From Candidatus Latescibacterota bacterium (GTDB lineage: Bacteria > Latescibacterota > UBA2968 > UBA8231): DNA of 48,507 nucleotides. Below are positions 16,216-24,360 of this stretch, in pieces. The notes under the pieces were generated by a model that did no database searches, was not told the DNA's origin, and saw nothing but the letters and a program-made list of their open reading frames with translations. Every line of letters begins with the position of its first letter. Position 1 is the stretch's first letter. Location of the stretch: NCBI GenBank assembly GCA_022820485.1, contig JAJEFJ010000092.1, forward strand, positions 1-48,507, written 5' to 3'. The position numbers and the translations under genes were made by a program.

Positions 16216-18421
16216 CAAACTTCTTCCTTTCCTATTCCTATTTCTCATCGCAACCAACTCACCTGCACAAGACGGAAAGGTCGATTTTTCCGGGGCTTGG
16301 TATCTACAAAAGGACAGAAGTGAACCGTCCGATATCGGCGGCCGGATCGCTGCTCTCCAACTCATCGTTATCCAAGAGCAAGAAGACATAGCAATTGAGC
16401 GAATGTACAATAGCTTCGCCGCCTATGAAAATTTCCCCCTCGATGGCACAGAAATTTCGTCCGAATTCAGAAACTTTCCGCGCCTATCTAGCGCCAACTG
16501 GACCGCAGACGGACAAAGCCTCATCATCGCAACCAAAATCGTCTTTCGGCGCAGAGGCAATGAATTCGAAATCGCTACGAGTGAAACGTGGAGTTTGCAA
16601 GAAGGCGGGCAAGTCCTAGTCATCGAGTATGTATCTAGTTCCCCCCGGCGCGAGACCAAAGCAACCCTGATCTACACCCAAGACGAACCCGTCGGGCCAC
16701 GAGAATTCATACCACCAAACTTCAACTTTTATTCGCTCAATCCAAGCCGCAAAGCAAAATCATTAGGCTGGGCGCAGAAACGCGTCGAAGAGAATCTCGG
16801 ACGCGGCATGGTGGCCATCGCCGCTGGCGAGGGCCAGATTTACTTGGGCTGGCGGTTGCGCCAACAAGACCCCGAGGACATCGCCTTCAACATCTATCGC
16901 GCAACCGACGGCGGCAAGGCCATAAAACTCAATGCTGTACCCCTAAAAAAAACCACGGATTTCGTAGATGCTACGGCTCCCCTAGATCGGGACAACACTT
17001 GGTGGGTTCAGTCGATTATAGCCGGGCAGGAACAACCGCAGGAGGCGACTGCGTCCGCCGCGTTGCCGGCCAATTCTCCCGCGCGACAATACATCGCAAT
17101 CAAGCTGCGCGACGACTTGCCCGAAGACGGGATCCACAAGATCGGCATCGGCGACCTCGATGGCGACGGCGAATACGATTTCGTCGTCAAGCGCCCCAGG
17201 GGTCGGGTGGATCCGGGCATTCCGCGTCCCAGCCCGGACACCTTCAAAGTTGAGGCGTATAAACGCGACGGGACCTATCTATGGCGCAACGATTTGGGCT
17301 GGTCCATTGAACTGGGCACCTGGACCTCGCCGATGATCGTTTACGATTTCAACGGCGACGGCAAAGCCGAGGTCGCCCTGAAGACCGGCGAAGGAGACCC
17401 GCGTGGGGCCAACACGCGCATTCTCACCGGGCCAGAATACTGCTCCGTCTGGAATGGCGAGACCGGCGCGGAAATCGCCAAAGTAGATTGGATCGCACGC
17501 GGCAAACCCAGCGATTGGGGCGACGATGTGGGCAACCGCATGAACCGCAATATGCTGGGCGTGGCCTACCTCGACGGCAAAACCCCCAGCCTGCTCGTGC
17601 TGCGCGGTATCTATGGCCTGATGAAAGTAGATGCTTGGCTTTTACAAGACGCCCAGCTTGAGAAAGCCTGGAGCTGGACCAACGAACGCGCCGGCTGGAA
17701 GTACCAAGGTCAGGGTCAGCACAGTATTCACGTCGCCGATATCGACAGCGACGGCCGCGACGAAATCCTCAACGGCTCGCTGGCCATCGACAACGACGGC
17801 CGCACCATGTGGAGCACTGGCTTGGGCCACGGAGATCGGTTCTACGTAACGGATATCGATCCCGAGCGCCCCGGCCTAGAAGTGTGGTACAGCTATGAAG
17901 ACCCCCACCCGCAAAACGGGGTCAGTCTGTGGGACGCTCGCACCGGTAATCTCATTTTCGGCACGGACAGCGAAACGATCGACAACGAAATCGACCGCGC
18001 CCTCGTCGGCGACATTGACCCGGCCTATCCAGGTATGGAAGTCTGGGCGGACCGCTTTTTTTACACGGCCAAGGGCGAAGCCATCCCAGGAGACATCCCG
18101 CCACTGGATGGTCTAGTCTGGTGGGATGCCGACCCATTGCGCGAGCTACAAACCCGAGGCAGCGTCTCCAAATGGCAGGGTCCCGTTTTGACCAGCGATA
18201 TAGAGGGTAATGTGATGGCTTGGGCCGATATCCTCGGCGACTGGCGCGAAGAAATTATAACCTATACCTCTGGGGAACTGCGCATCTACACCACGATCAT
18301 ACCAGCCATCGACCGCCGCGTCTGTCTTATGCAGGATCCACTCTATCGGATCGACGTAGCTTTAAAGGCGATGGGGTACGACCAAGTACCAATGACCAGC
18401 TATTATCTCGGCAGCGACTGA
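16205..18421 (+). CDS. Rhamnogalacturonan lyase, PL11-like, secreted
   Basis: A 738-residue exported protein (signal peptide 1-22, ending SPAQ). Residues about 25-150 are a beta-rich extension I do not recognise. From about 180 on it follows the PL11 rhamnogalacturonan endolyase family (YesW/YesX-like): GRGMVAIAAGEGQIYLGWRL, FNIYRATDGG, GIGDLDGDGEYDFVVK, MIVYDFNGDGKAEVALKTG, GPEYCSVWNG and GQGQHSIHVADIDSDGRDE. The DxDxDG loops are the family's calcium sites. It would cleave the rhamnose-galacturonate backbone of pectin by beta-elimination outside the cytoplasm. The start ATG at 16205 has GGAGG upstream inside the HEPN gene. Length is greater than usual because of the N-terminal extension. Confidence 0.88.
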   Translation: MSTSKLLPFLFLFLIATNSPAQDGKVDFSGAWYLQKDRSEPSDIGGRIAALQLIVIQEQEDIAIERMYNSFAAYENFPLDGTEISSEFRNFPRLSSANWTADGQSLIIATKIVFRRRGNEFEIATSETWSLQEGGQVLVIEYVSSSPRRETKATLIYTQDEPVGPREFIPPNFNFYSLNPSRKAKSLGWAQKRVEENLGRGMVAIAAGEGQIYLGWRLRQQDPEDIAFNIYRATDGGKAIKLNAVPLKKTTDFVDATAPLDRDNTWWVQSIIAGQEQPQEATASAALPANSPARQYIAIKLRDDLPEDGIHKIGIGDLDGDGEYDFVVKRPRGRVDPGIPRPSPDTFKVEAYKRDGTYLWRNDLGWSIELGTWTSPMIVYDFNGDGKAEVALKTGEGDPRGANTRILTGPEYCSVWNGETGAEIAKVDWIARGKPSDWGDDVGNRMNRNMLGVAYLDGKTPSLLVLRGIYGLMKVDAWLLQDAQLEKAWSWTNERAGWKYQGQGQHSIHVADIDSDGRDEILNGSLAIDNDGRTMWSTGLGHGDRFYVTDIDPERPGLEVWYSYEDPHPQNGVSLWDARTGNLIFGTDSETIDNEIDRALVGDIDPAYPGMEVWADRFFYTAKGEAIPGDIPPLDGLVWWDADPLRELQTRGSVSKWQGPVLTSDIEGNVMAWADILGDWREEIITYTSGELRIYTTIIPAIDRRVCLMQDPLYRIDVALKAMGYDQVPMTSYYLGSD

Positions 18422-18496
18422 TTGCGCCGGTGGCAGATAGGGGCGATCTGGCCTATTGGATAGGGTCGTTTCGCGGTTTTAGCTGTGAACGCTAAA

Positions 18497-19852
18497 CTAG
18501 GTCGGCACCCAGCCCTTTTGCCGCAGTTCCTCTTCCAGCAGACCCAAACACTCGTCCATGATAGCCAAGGACTCGTCGAGCTGTTTTTGCGTAATGATCA
18601 GCGGCGGGTAAAAGCGCAAATCGTCGCCCTCGACCCAGTCGGCTCCCCCGCTAGCGCCCGAAATAGCCAACCCCCGTTCCAAGGTCAGTTGGGGCACGCG
18701 CCGCGACACACCCCACTCGGCGGGAAACGGCTTGCGGCTGCGGCGATCCTGGACCAGTTCAATACCCAGCATCAGGCCCTTGCCGCGAACTTCGCCAACG
18801 CAAGCATGGTGCGTCAAGCCTTGGGCCTTTTCCTGCAAATAGTCCCCGACTTGAGCGGCGTGTTCCACAATGCCTTCTTCTCTTAGCAGGTCCAGTACGG
18901 CCAAGCCAGCGCGCATAGACACTGGGTTATTGACATAGGTAAAAACGTGCGGCAGAACTTGGCCGCTACGAGTGAGATCCCGCCGCATCTGTTCGCTCAG
19001 CAATACACCCCCCAAGGGCGCATATCCGCTACTGGCCCCCTTGCCGAAAACGACCATATCGGGCACCACATCCCAATGCTCAATGGCAAAGAGTTTGCCG
19101 GTGCGGCCAAAGCCGGTGATGATCTCATCGGCGACAAAGAGGACATCATGCTCGTCGCAGATCTGGCGGATGAGAGGATAGTAATCGGGTGGCGGCACCC
19201 CGGCGGCGACCCCAGCCATGACCACCGGCTCGGCGATAAAGGCGGCGATGTTGTCGGCCCCGACTTCGCGGATGGTCTCTTCCAACTGGCGGGCACAGGT
19301 CAAATTGCAGCGATCTTCGCAACCGGCAAAAGCGCAGCGGTAGGGATAGCACGAAGCAATGTGCGGAAAAGTCGGCAGATACGGCTCAAAGGGTGCCCGC
19401 AGCCCCGGCATCCCAGTAGCAGCCAAGGCACCCAAAGTAGCGCCGTGATATCCGCGCCAGCGGCCAATAATCTGGTGCTTTTGCGCCTGCCCCCGCTGCA
19501 CATGGTACAAGCGGGCCAGTTTAATGGCCGTCTCCACGCCTTCGGAGCCGCCCGAGACAAAGTACGCGTGGTTCAAATCCCCGGGGGCCAGCTCGGCCAA
19601 GCGGCGGGCGTACTCAAGAGCTGGAGGGTTAGTAAAAAACGTCGAAAAGCAATAGGCCAACTCCCGCCCCTGGGCAGCCATAGCCTCGACGATGGCGTGG
19701 CGACCATGACCCAAGGTGACGTTGCCAGCCCCGGCCGTGCCGTCAATATAGCGATTGCCAGCCTCGTCGTACAAGTAAATCCCCTCGCCCTTGACGAGAA
19801 CCGGGTAAGTATAGTGCGGATCGCGGTGGAGAAGCGCTGGGTCAGTAGTCAT
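18497..19852 (-). CDS. Class III pyridoxal-phosphate aminotransferase
   Basis: A 451-residue omega-amino/ornithine-type aminotransferase. PLP landmarks are SGGSEGVETAIKLAR (about 100-114), VADEIITGFGRTG (Asp242) and the Schiff-base Lys271 in FGKGASSGYAPLGG. A Cys-rich insert near 168-186 (four Cys in CYPYRCAFAGCEDRCNLTC) is distinctive of a subgroup. Substrate specificity, whether diamine, beta-amino acid or 4-aminobutyrate, cannot be read from the sequence. The small antitoxin-like gene and a HisC-like aminotransferase lie upstream on the same strand. Confidence 0.9.
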   Translation of the reverse strand: MTTDPALLHRDPHYTYPVLVKGEGIYLYDEAGNRYIDGTAGAGNVTLGHGRHAIVEAMAAQGRELAYCFSTFFTNPPALEYARRLAELAPGDLNHAYFVSGGSEGVETAIKLARLYHVQRGQAQKHQIIGRWRGYHGATLGALAATGMPGLRAPFEPYLPTFPHIASCYPYRCAFAGCEDRCNLTCARQLEETIREVGADNIAAFIAEPVVMAGVAAGVPPPDYYPLIRQICDEHDVLFVADEIITGFGRTGKLFAIEHWDVVPDMVVFGKGASSGYAPLGGVLLSEQMRRDLTRSGQVLPHVFTYVNNPVSMRAGLAVLDLLREEGIVEHAAQVGDYLQEKAQGLTHHACVGEVRGKGLMLGIELVQDRRSRKPFPAEWGVSRRVPQLTLERGLAISGASGGADWVEGDDLRFYPPLIITQKQLDESLAIMDECLGLLEEELRQKGWVPT

Positions 19853-19881
19853 AGAGTTTATCCAAGCAGACAGTCTCGCAT

Positions 19882-20082
19882 TCAGCGCTCCCTTTCGATT
19901 TCTTCCACCGCTTGCTCAAAAGGAATCGTCTCATCGTCTCTTGACTTAGCTTGGTCGTAGGCCCGAATCGATTCTAGCTCTTCTAGTTCTTCCAGCAGCT
20001 TTTGGTAGGCACCGATTTCGAGCACCACGCTGACGCGCTGACCATTTTCGTCGATGATATACTGCTCTTTGATAGGTAGCAT
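19882..20082 (-). CDS. Orphan Phd/RelB-like antitoxin
   Basis: A 66-residue acidic protein beginning MLPIKEQYIIDENGQRVSVV, then LEIGAYQKLLEELEELESIR and a Glu-rich C-terminus. This pattern (short DNA-binding-like beta start, helix, charged tail) is typical of antitoxins found upstream of RelE/ParE toxins. A good GGGAG ribosome site precedes ATG. No toxin follows: only 29 bases separate it from the aminotransferase start region. It may be an orphan, or the toxin may have been lost. Confidence 0.62.
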   Translation of the reverse strand: MLPIKEQYIIDENGQRVSVVLEIGAYQKLLEELEELESIRAYDQAKSRDDETIPFEQAVEEIERER

Positions 20083-20099
20083 AGTGTAGGCTCCCTTCC

Positions 20100-21209
20100 T
20101 CAGATTTCGTCTCCAATATCTAATTTCGGCAACACCTCGCGCAACACCTCCGCAAAGGCTTGCCGCTCGGTAGCCGGTCCCACAGTCAAGCGGATGCAGC
20201 GGTCGAGCGGAGCCACGCCCGGCATCCGCACGAAGACCCCGTGCTGCAAAAGCACCTGCATCAGACGCCGCGCACGCTCGCCACTGCCCACGTCGAGCGC
20301 CACAAAATTAGTCGCCGACGGCACCGTTTTCAGCCCCAATTCCGCCGCCAGCGCCGCGTACTCCCGCCGACCTTCCTCCACTTGCCGCACCACCGAGCGC
20401 ACAAACTCGTCGTCGGCCAGCGAAGCAAGTGCCCCAGTCTGGGCAATGCGATTGACGCCAAAGTGATTGCGCACCTTGTCGAGTGCGGCCACCATGTCGC
20501 GGTGCGCCAGCGCGTAGCCGACCCTAGCTCCGGCCATGCCGTGCGCCTTGGAAAACGTCCGCAGCCGCACCACCTGTGCCCGTTCCACTTCCAGCGGCAG
20601 GAGAGCATCCTCCGGCGCGAAATCGCTGTACGCCTCGTCGAGCAAAAACACACAATCCGACGGCAGCTCCGCGATAAAATCCCGCAACTCGTCGGCCCGC
20701 TGATAGGTGCCCATGGGATTGTCGGGATTGGCCACGTAGATCAGCTTGGGGCGTACTTGCCGCGCCTTGTCCAACAGGGCTGGCAAATCCTCTCGATCCG
20801 CGCGATAGGGCACCTTGTGCAACACCGCCCCGTACCCTTCGACATGGTAGTTGAACGTCGGATAGGCCCCCAGCGACGTCACCACCGCGTCGCCCGGCTC
20901 GGCAAAAAGGCGCACCAAAAGCCCCAACAGTTCGTCAATACCTGCACCCAAGGCAACCTCCTCCCGCGCCACCCCATGCCGCACCGCCAGCGCCGAGCGC
21001 AAATCATATCCCTCCGGGTCGTTATACCAATGCACTTGATCCACTGCCTTCACCATAGCCTGCCGCGCCTTCGGCGATATGCCAAAATTGCTCTCATTGG
21101 CCCCAACCCTCAGAGCGAGCAACTGTCCCTGCTCCCTCTCCAACGCCTCGGGCGGCACAAAAGGAACAGTCGGCGGCAGAGCGCGGACGATGCGCGTAAA
21201 CGGCAACAC
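20100..21209 (-). CDS. HisC-like class I/II aminotransferase
   Basis: A 369-residue fold-type I PLP enzyme of the histidinol-phosphate aminotransferase group. Landmarks are GANESNFGISPKA (36-48), YVANPDNPMGT (158-168), LLDEAYSDFA (189-198) and Schiff-base Lys221 in RTFSKAHGMAGARVGYA. It begins 3 bases after the stop of the 2OG-oxygenase-like gene, so the two are probably co-translated. True HisC is possible. The absence of other his genes and the oxygenase partner make a specialised amino-acid or phosphonate pathway equally likely. This is inference. Confidence 0.85.
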   Translation of the reverse strand: MLPFTRIVRALPPTVPFVPPEALEREQGQLLALRVGANESNFGISPKARQAMVKAVDQVHWYNDPEGYDLRSALAVRHGVAREEVALGAGIDELLGLLVRLFAEPGDAVVTSLGAYPTFNYHVEGYGAVLHKVPYRADREDLPALLDKARQVRPKLIYVANPDNPMGTYQRADELRDFIAELPSDCVFLLDEAYSDFAPEDALLPLEVERAQVVRLRTFSKAHGMAGARVGYALAHRDMVAALDKVRNHFGVNRIAQTGALASLADDEFVRSVVRQVEEGRREYAALAAELGLKTVPSATNFVALDVGSGERARRLMQVLLQHGVFVRMPGVAPLDRCIRLTVGPATERQAFAEVLREVLPKLDIGDEI

Positions 21210-21212
21210 GGG

Positions 21213-22040
21213 TTAAGACCACACGTAGATTTCGTCGTCGTCTTCGGCATAGCCAATGAAGACGGCGAGCACCGCCCGCGGATCGTCCCCCTGCACCGCA
21301 GGAACCTCGTGGATGCAACGCGTGTTAAAGAAATACAAATCGCCCGGCTCAAGCGCGACCTCGCAGTGCTCCACGCCGTGCGCAGCCGCATACTCGTGAA
21401 AACGGCCCTCGGCGATATACGGCTGTACCTCCTCGGTCCACAGGCAGCGATGCAACACAGCCTGCACTCCGGGACCCGCAGAATCCGCGTTCTGCACGCA
21501 CAGCACGCCGGCAAATTGGTGGGTAAAGCGCGCCACCTCGTAGTTAAACCGCTTTTCGCGCAGGACTACGTGGTCGATGTGCGGACTATAGGAGTGAGTC
21601 TCGTAGTGGATGCGAAAGATGGCCGGGCCGTACAAGCGCCCGTCGCGCTCGCGCGCCGTCTTAACCTCCTTGTTGGGTTCCAACGCCTGCAAGTGCCGAT
21701 AGAGCAGTTGCACCGGGTCAATCAAACCCTCGAAAAGGGTAGCAAAAAGCGCGTGCGTCTCCTTCGCATCAGCCAAGAATGCCTCTTGGTCGCCGCCCAG
21801 GTTGCCGAGACTAGTGCCAATGTCGATGCGCGTGCGCTCGTCGCCCGAAGCGCGCAGCAACCCGCGCTCGCCAAAGCGTTCCATCAATTGCTGGCAATCA
21901 GCCGGCGTGCAGACCTGAGGCAGCAGGATCGCCGGTATCTCCGCCCGGGCCAAGGCGCGAAGCGGGTCGGCGCACTCGTCCGGCCCCACGGGCCGCCACA
22001 ATGCACTCGCGGCATTTTCTTCATACGTTGTTCTCTGCAA
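21213..22040 (-). CDS. 2OG-Fe(II) oxygenase-like protein
   Basis: About 275 residues when started at the TTG at 22040; the frame is open further upstream but would overlap the divergent gene. AGGAG at 22049-22053 sits 8 bases before this TTG, which decides the start. The likely iron site is the HxD in SYSPHIDHVVL, with the distal His in FNTRCIHEVPAV and a following Arg in DPRAVLAVFIGY. This matches the double-stranded beta-helix of 2OG-dependent oxygenases. It is paired with the HisC-like gene (3-base gap). The divergent YdjM-like gene starts only 13 bases away. The substrate is unknown. Confidence 0.65.
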   Translation of the reverse strand: MQRTTYEENAASALWRPVGPDECADPLRALARAEIPAILLPQVCTPADCQQLMERFGERGLLRASGDERTRIDIGTSLGNLGGDQEAFLADAKETHALFATLFEGLIDPVQLLYRHLQALEPNKEVKTARERDGRLYGPAIFRIHYETHSYSPHIDHVVLREKRFNYEVARFTHQFAGVLCVQNADSAGPGVQAVLHRCLWTEEVQPYIAEGRFHEYAAAHGVEHCEVALEPGDLYFFNTRCIHEVPAVQGDDPRAVLAVFIGYAEDDDEIYVWS

Positions 22041-22053
22041 AGCGAAAACTCCT

Positions 22054-23073
22054 ATGGATAGCGTTACGCAAATCACGCTCGGCGCAGCCGTCGGCGAAAA
22101 GGTTTTAGGCAAAAAGGTTGGCAACAAGGCTCCCCTGTGGGGCGCAGCCGCAGGCATCCTCCCAGACCTCGACGTGTTGGGCGCGGCCTTTCTGTCGGGG
22201 ACTGACCTATTGGGCTTTCACCGCTGGGTGTCGCACTCCCTGCTCTTTGCGGTAGTCGGCGGCCTCGGGCTGGGCTGGGCGCTGTCTAAGCTACACCGCG
22301 ACGCGAGTTGGCGCGAGTGGTCCACACTGGCGTTCTGGGCGATTCTCACCCACGCCCTCCTCGACTCCTTCACTGGGTACGGCACCCAGTTGTTTAGTCC
22401 GTTCAGCAATTACCCGGTCGCCTTCGGTTCCATCTTCATCATAGACCCGCTCTATACCCTGCCCTTAGCCATCGGCCTCATCGCCGCCCTGTGCCAACGG
22501 CGACTGCACTGGCGACGACGGCTCAACGCGCTGGGCCTGTGCGTGAGCACGGCGTACTTGCTTGCCACCGCCGCGATTTGCCTACACGTGCGCAGCACCT
22601 TTGCCCATGCCCTCGCCGAACAAGGCATCGCCTACGAGCGCCTGCACGTCGTGCCGACCCCGTTCAACGCCGTGCTGTGGTCGGGCTTGGCTGGCACAGA
22701 CGACCACCTGTGGGCCGGGCTACATTCCCTGCTCGACTCCGACTCGACAATCCGCTTCCAACGCATCGAACGCAACACCCATCTCATCGCCTCCCGCCGC
22801 GACGACCCGCCAATCCAGCGCCTGTTCTGGTTTTCTCGTGGGTTCTATCGGGTGGAGCGCCACGCCGACGAGCTCTACTTCTACGACTTGCGCTTTGGCC
22901 GCTCCGACTTCTATCTCGACTCCACGGGCACCTACTTCTTCACGTTCCGCCTGTTGCCGGATCCATCTCATCCCGAGCGCATCGGAGACCTCGAGCGCAC
23001 CAATAACCCATTCGACGCCCAGCGCACCGACCTAGCCCTAAAGCGGCTCTGGCACCGCCTACTCGGTATCTAG
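22054..23073 (+). CDS. YdjM-type membrane-bound metal-dependent hydrolase
   Basis: A 339-residue protein of the YdjM/DUF457 family. The N-terminal part carries conserved metal-ligand-like motifs: MDSVTQITLGAAVGE, GILPDLDVL, HRWVSHSLLFAV and LTHALLDSFTGYGTQLFSP. Several hydrophobic segments (about 60-80, 90-107, 128-146, 160-178) indicate an inner-membrane protein. The C-terminal 120 residues are soluble. The start is ATG at 22054; no plus-strand Shine-Dalgarno is seen because the bases upstream belong to the divergent gene's site. It converges with and overlaps the next minus-strand gene by 15 bases. Confidence 0.88.
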   Translation: MDSVTQITLGAAVGEKVLGKKVGNKAPLWGAAAGILPDLDVLGAAFLSGTDLLGFHRWVSHSLLFAVVGGLGLGWALSKLHRDASWREWSTLAFWAILTHALLDSFTGYGTQLFSPFSNYPVAFGSIFIIDPLYTLPLAIGLIAALCQRRLHWRRRLNALGLCVSTAYLLATAAICLHVRSTFAHALAEQGIAYERLHVVPTPFNAVLWSGLAGTDDHLWAGLHSLLDSDSTIRFQRIERNTHLIASRRDDPPIQRLFWFSRGFYRVERHADELYFYDLRFGRSDFYLDSTGTYFFTFRLLPDPSHPERIGDLERTNNPFDAQRTDLALKRLWHRLLGI

Positions 23074-24279
23074 CCCCCACGCCTGATCGACATCGCGCTG
23101 GTACGCGTCAATCTTACCCTCCAGCACATCGGCGACCTGTACCACCTGCCCAGAGTGGCCAGATTCGTAGATAGCCTCGCTGACTGCCTTGCTGCGCAAG
23201 CCCTCCTCCACGTCGATCTCCACTGGCCGCCCCTCGCTCAACGCGTCGATAAAATCCCACAACTCCAGCGTCACCCCGCCGGTAATCCCATACGGGAAAA
23301 GCGCGTCCTTTTCCTCCTCGCTTAGAGTCGCCAAATACATCTCTTGCAGCTCGGACATGCTGTGCGTGGTTCCGTCGGCGAGCTGGCACTCGCCATTGGC
23401 CTGAAAGGCGGCCGGATGGAAGATATCCGTGTCGATGATCGACCCCTTCTCGCCGCTTAGCGTCAGTTGAGTAAATCCCTTGCCCGGCGCGCTGATCGTC
23501 CACGACCATGTGCCGATTAAGCCGCTCTTAAAGTTGAATATGCTGGTCCAAAAATCCTCGGACGCGCTATTGACGATTTCCTCGCCTTGGCGATGGGGGC
23601 GCGGATAGATCTGCTCAACCCGGGCGTACACGCTGTCGATCTCGCCAAACCAATAGCGCATGGTGTCAACCCAGTGCGCCCCGCTGTCCATGACCATGCC
23701 GCAGCCTCCTAACTTGCGATCAATGCGCCAGTGCCAATTGGGCACTTCCGCTGGATCGTTCCACCCCGCCTGCACGGCCCACCACATTTTCGGTGCTCCC
23801 AACAAGCCGTCGTTAAAGGCCCAGTGGATCGTGCGCTGGCCCAAGGCGCGGCGGCACTGCTCGGCCGTGGCGGCGACTCTCCCACAACGCTGCGCCGTCT
23901 GCGCGATCTTCTTCGAGGCCCGCACCGTGACGCCAATCGGCTTTTCGACCAACACATTAACCCCGCCCTCTAGCAGTTCGCAGGCCAGCACGTGGTGCAA
24001 ACCATGCGGACTGCATATATCGGCCCCATCAAGCGCGTCTTCCCCGGCGAGCAATTCAGCCACGCTCGCATAGGCATTGACCTCCCAGCCGGCGAACCCA
24101 TTGATGCGCGCGGCAAAATCCTCGGCGCGCGCTGGCACCTCATCTACCGCCGCGACAATGCGGAACCGCGTCTCGCCCTTTTCCAACAGCTCTTCGTATC
24201 CCCGCAAGTGCGCCCCGGCCATGCCGCCGCAACCCACCATCGCCAATCGGACCACCTCACCCTTCTTAGTTTTGCCCAT
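23059..24279 (-). CDS. Gfo/Idh/MocA family oxidoreductase (2)
   Basis: A 405-residue NAD(P)-dependent dehydrogenase. The Rossmann motif is AMVGCGGMAGAHLRG and the EKP motif is in LVEKPIGVTV. The C-terminal alpha/beta domain includes WHWRIDRKLGGCGMVMDSG and HWVDTMRYWFG. GGAGG lies 5 bases before the ATG at 24279, which is preferred over an ATG 12 codons upstream. Its 3' end overlaps the convergent YdjM-like gene by 15 bases. A palindromic repeat (24306-24333) lies upstream. The substrate is unknown; the family oxidises sugars and cyclitols. Confidence 0.9.
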   Translation of the reverse strand: MGKTKKGEVVRLAMVGCGGMAGAHLRGYEELLEKGETRFRIVAAVDEVPARAEDFAARINGFAGWEVNAYASVAELLAGEDALDGADICSPHGLHHVLACELLEGGVNVLVEKPIGVTVRASKKIAQTAQRCGRVAATAEQCRRALGQRTIHWAFNDGLLGAPKMWWAVQAGWNDPAEVPNWHWRIDRKLGGCGMVMDSGAHWVDTMRYWFGEIDSVYARVEQIYPRPHRQGEEIVNSASEDFWTSIFNFKSGLIGTWSWTISAPGKGFTQLTLSGEKGSIIDTDIFHPAAFQANGECQLADGTTHSMSELQEMYLATLSEEEKDALFPYGITGGVTLELWDFIDALSEGRPVEIDVEEGLRSKAVSEAIYESGHSGQVVQVADVLEGKIDAYQRDVDQAWGLDTE

Positions 24280-24305
24280 TTCTACCTCCACAGGTTGATT
24301 TTGTA

Positions 24306-24333
24306 GTAGGGGCAACCGGCCGGTCGCCCCTAC
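24306..24333. repeat. 28-base palindromic intergenic repeat, copy A
   Basis: A near-perfect palindrome: left arm GTAGGGGCAACCGG, right arm CCGGTCGCCCCTAC, with one mismatch. It lies between two minus-strand genes. Copies with the same GTAGGGG/CCCCTAC ends occur at 41185-41212 and 46568-46595. It could act as an mRNA hairpin or REP-like element. No T-run makes it a typical terminator. Confidence 0.7.
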
Positions 24334-24360
24334 GTAACGTCATAAATAAAATCCCCTCAA

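Noticed and set aside
20160..22061. A very long plus-strand open frame (over 600 codons)
   Set aside because: It is antisense to the HisC-like and oxygenase genes, which carry clear motifs; it is rich in Arg/His with no recognisable domain, a typical shadow in G+C-rich DNA.
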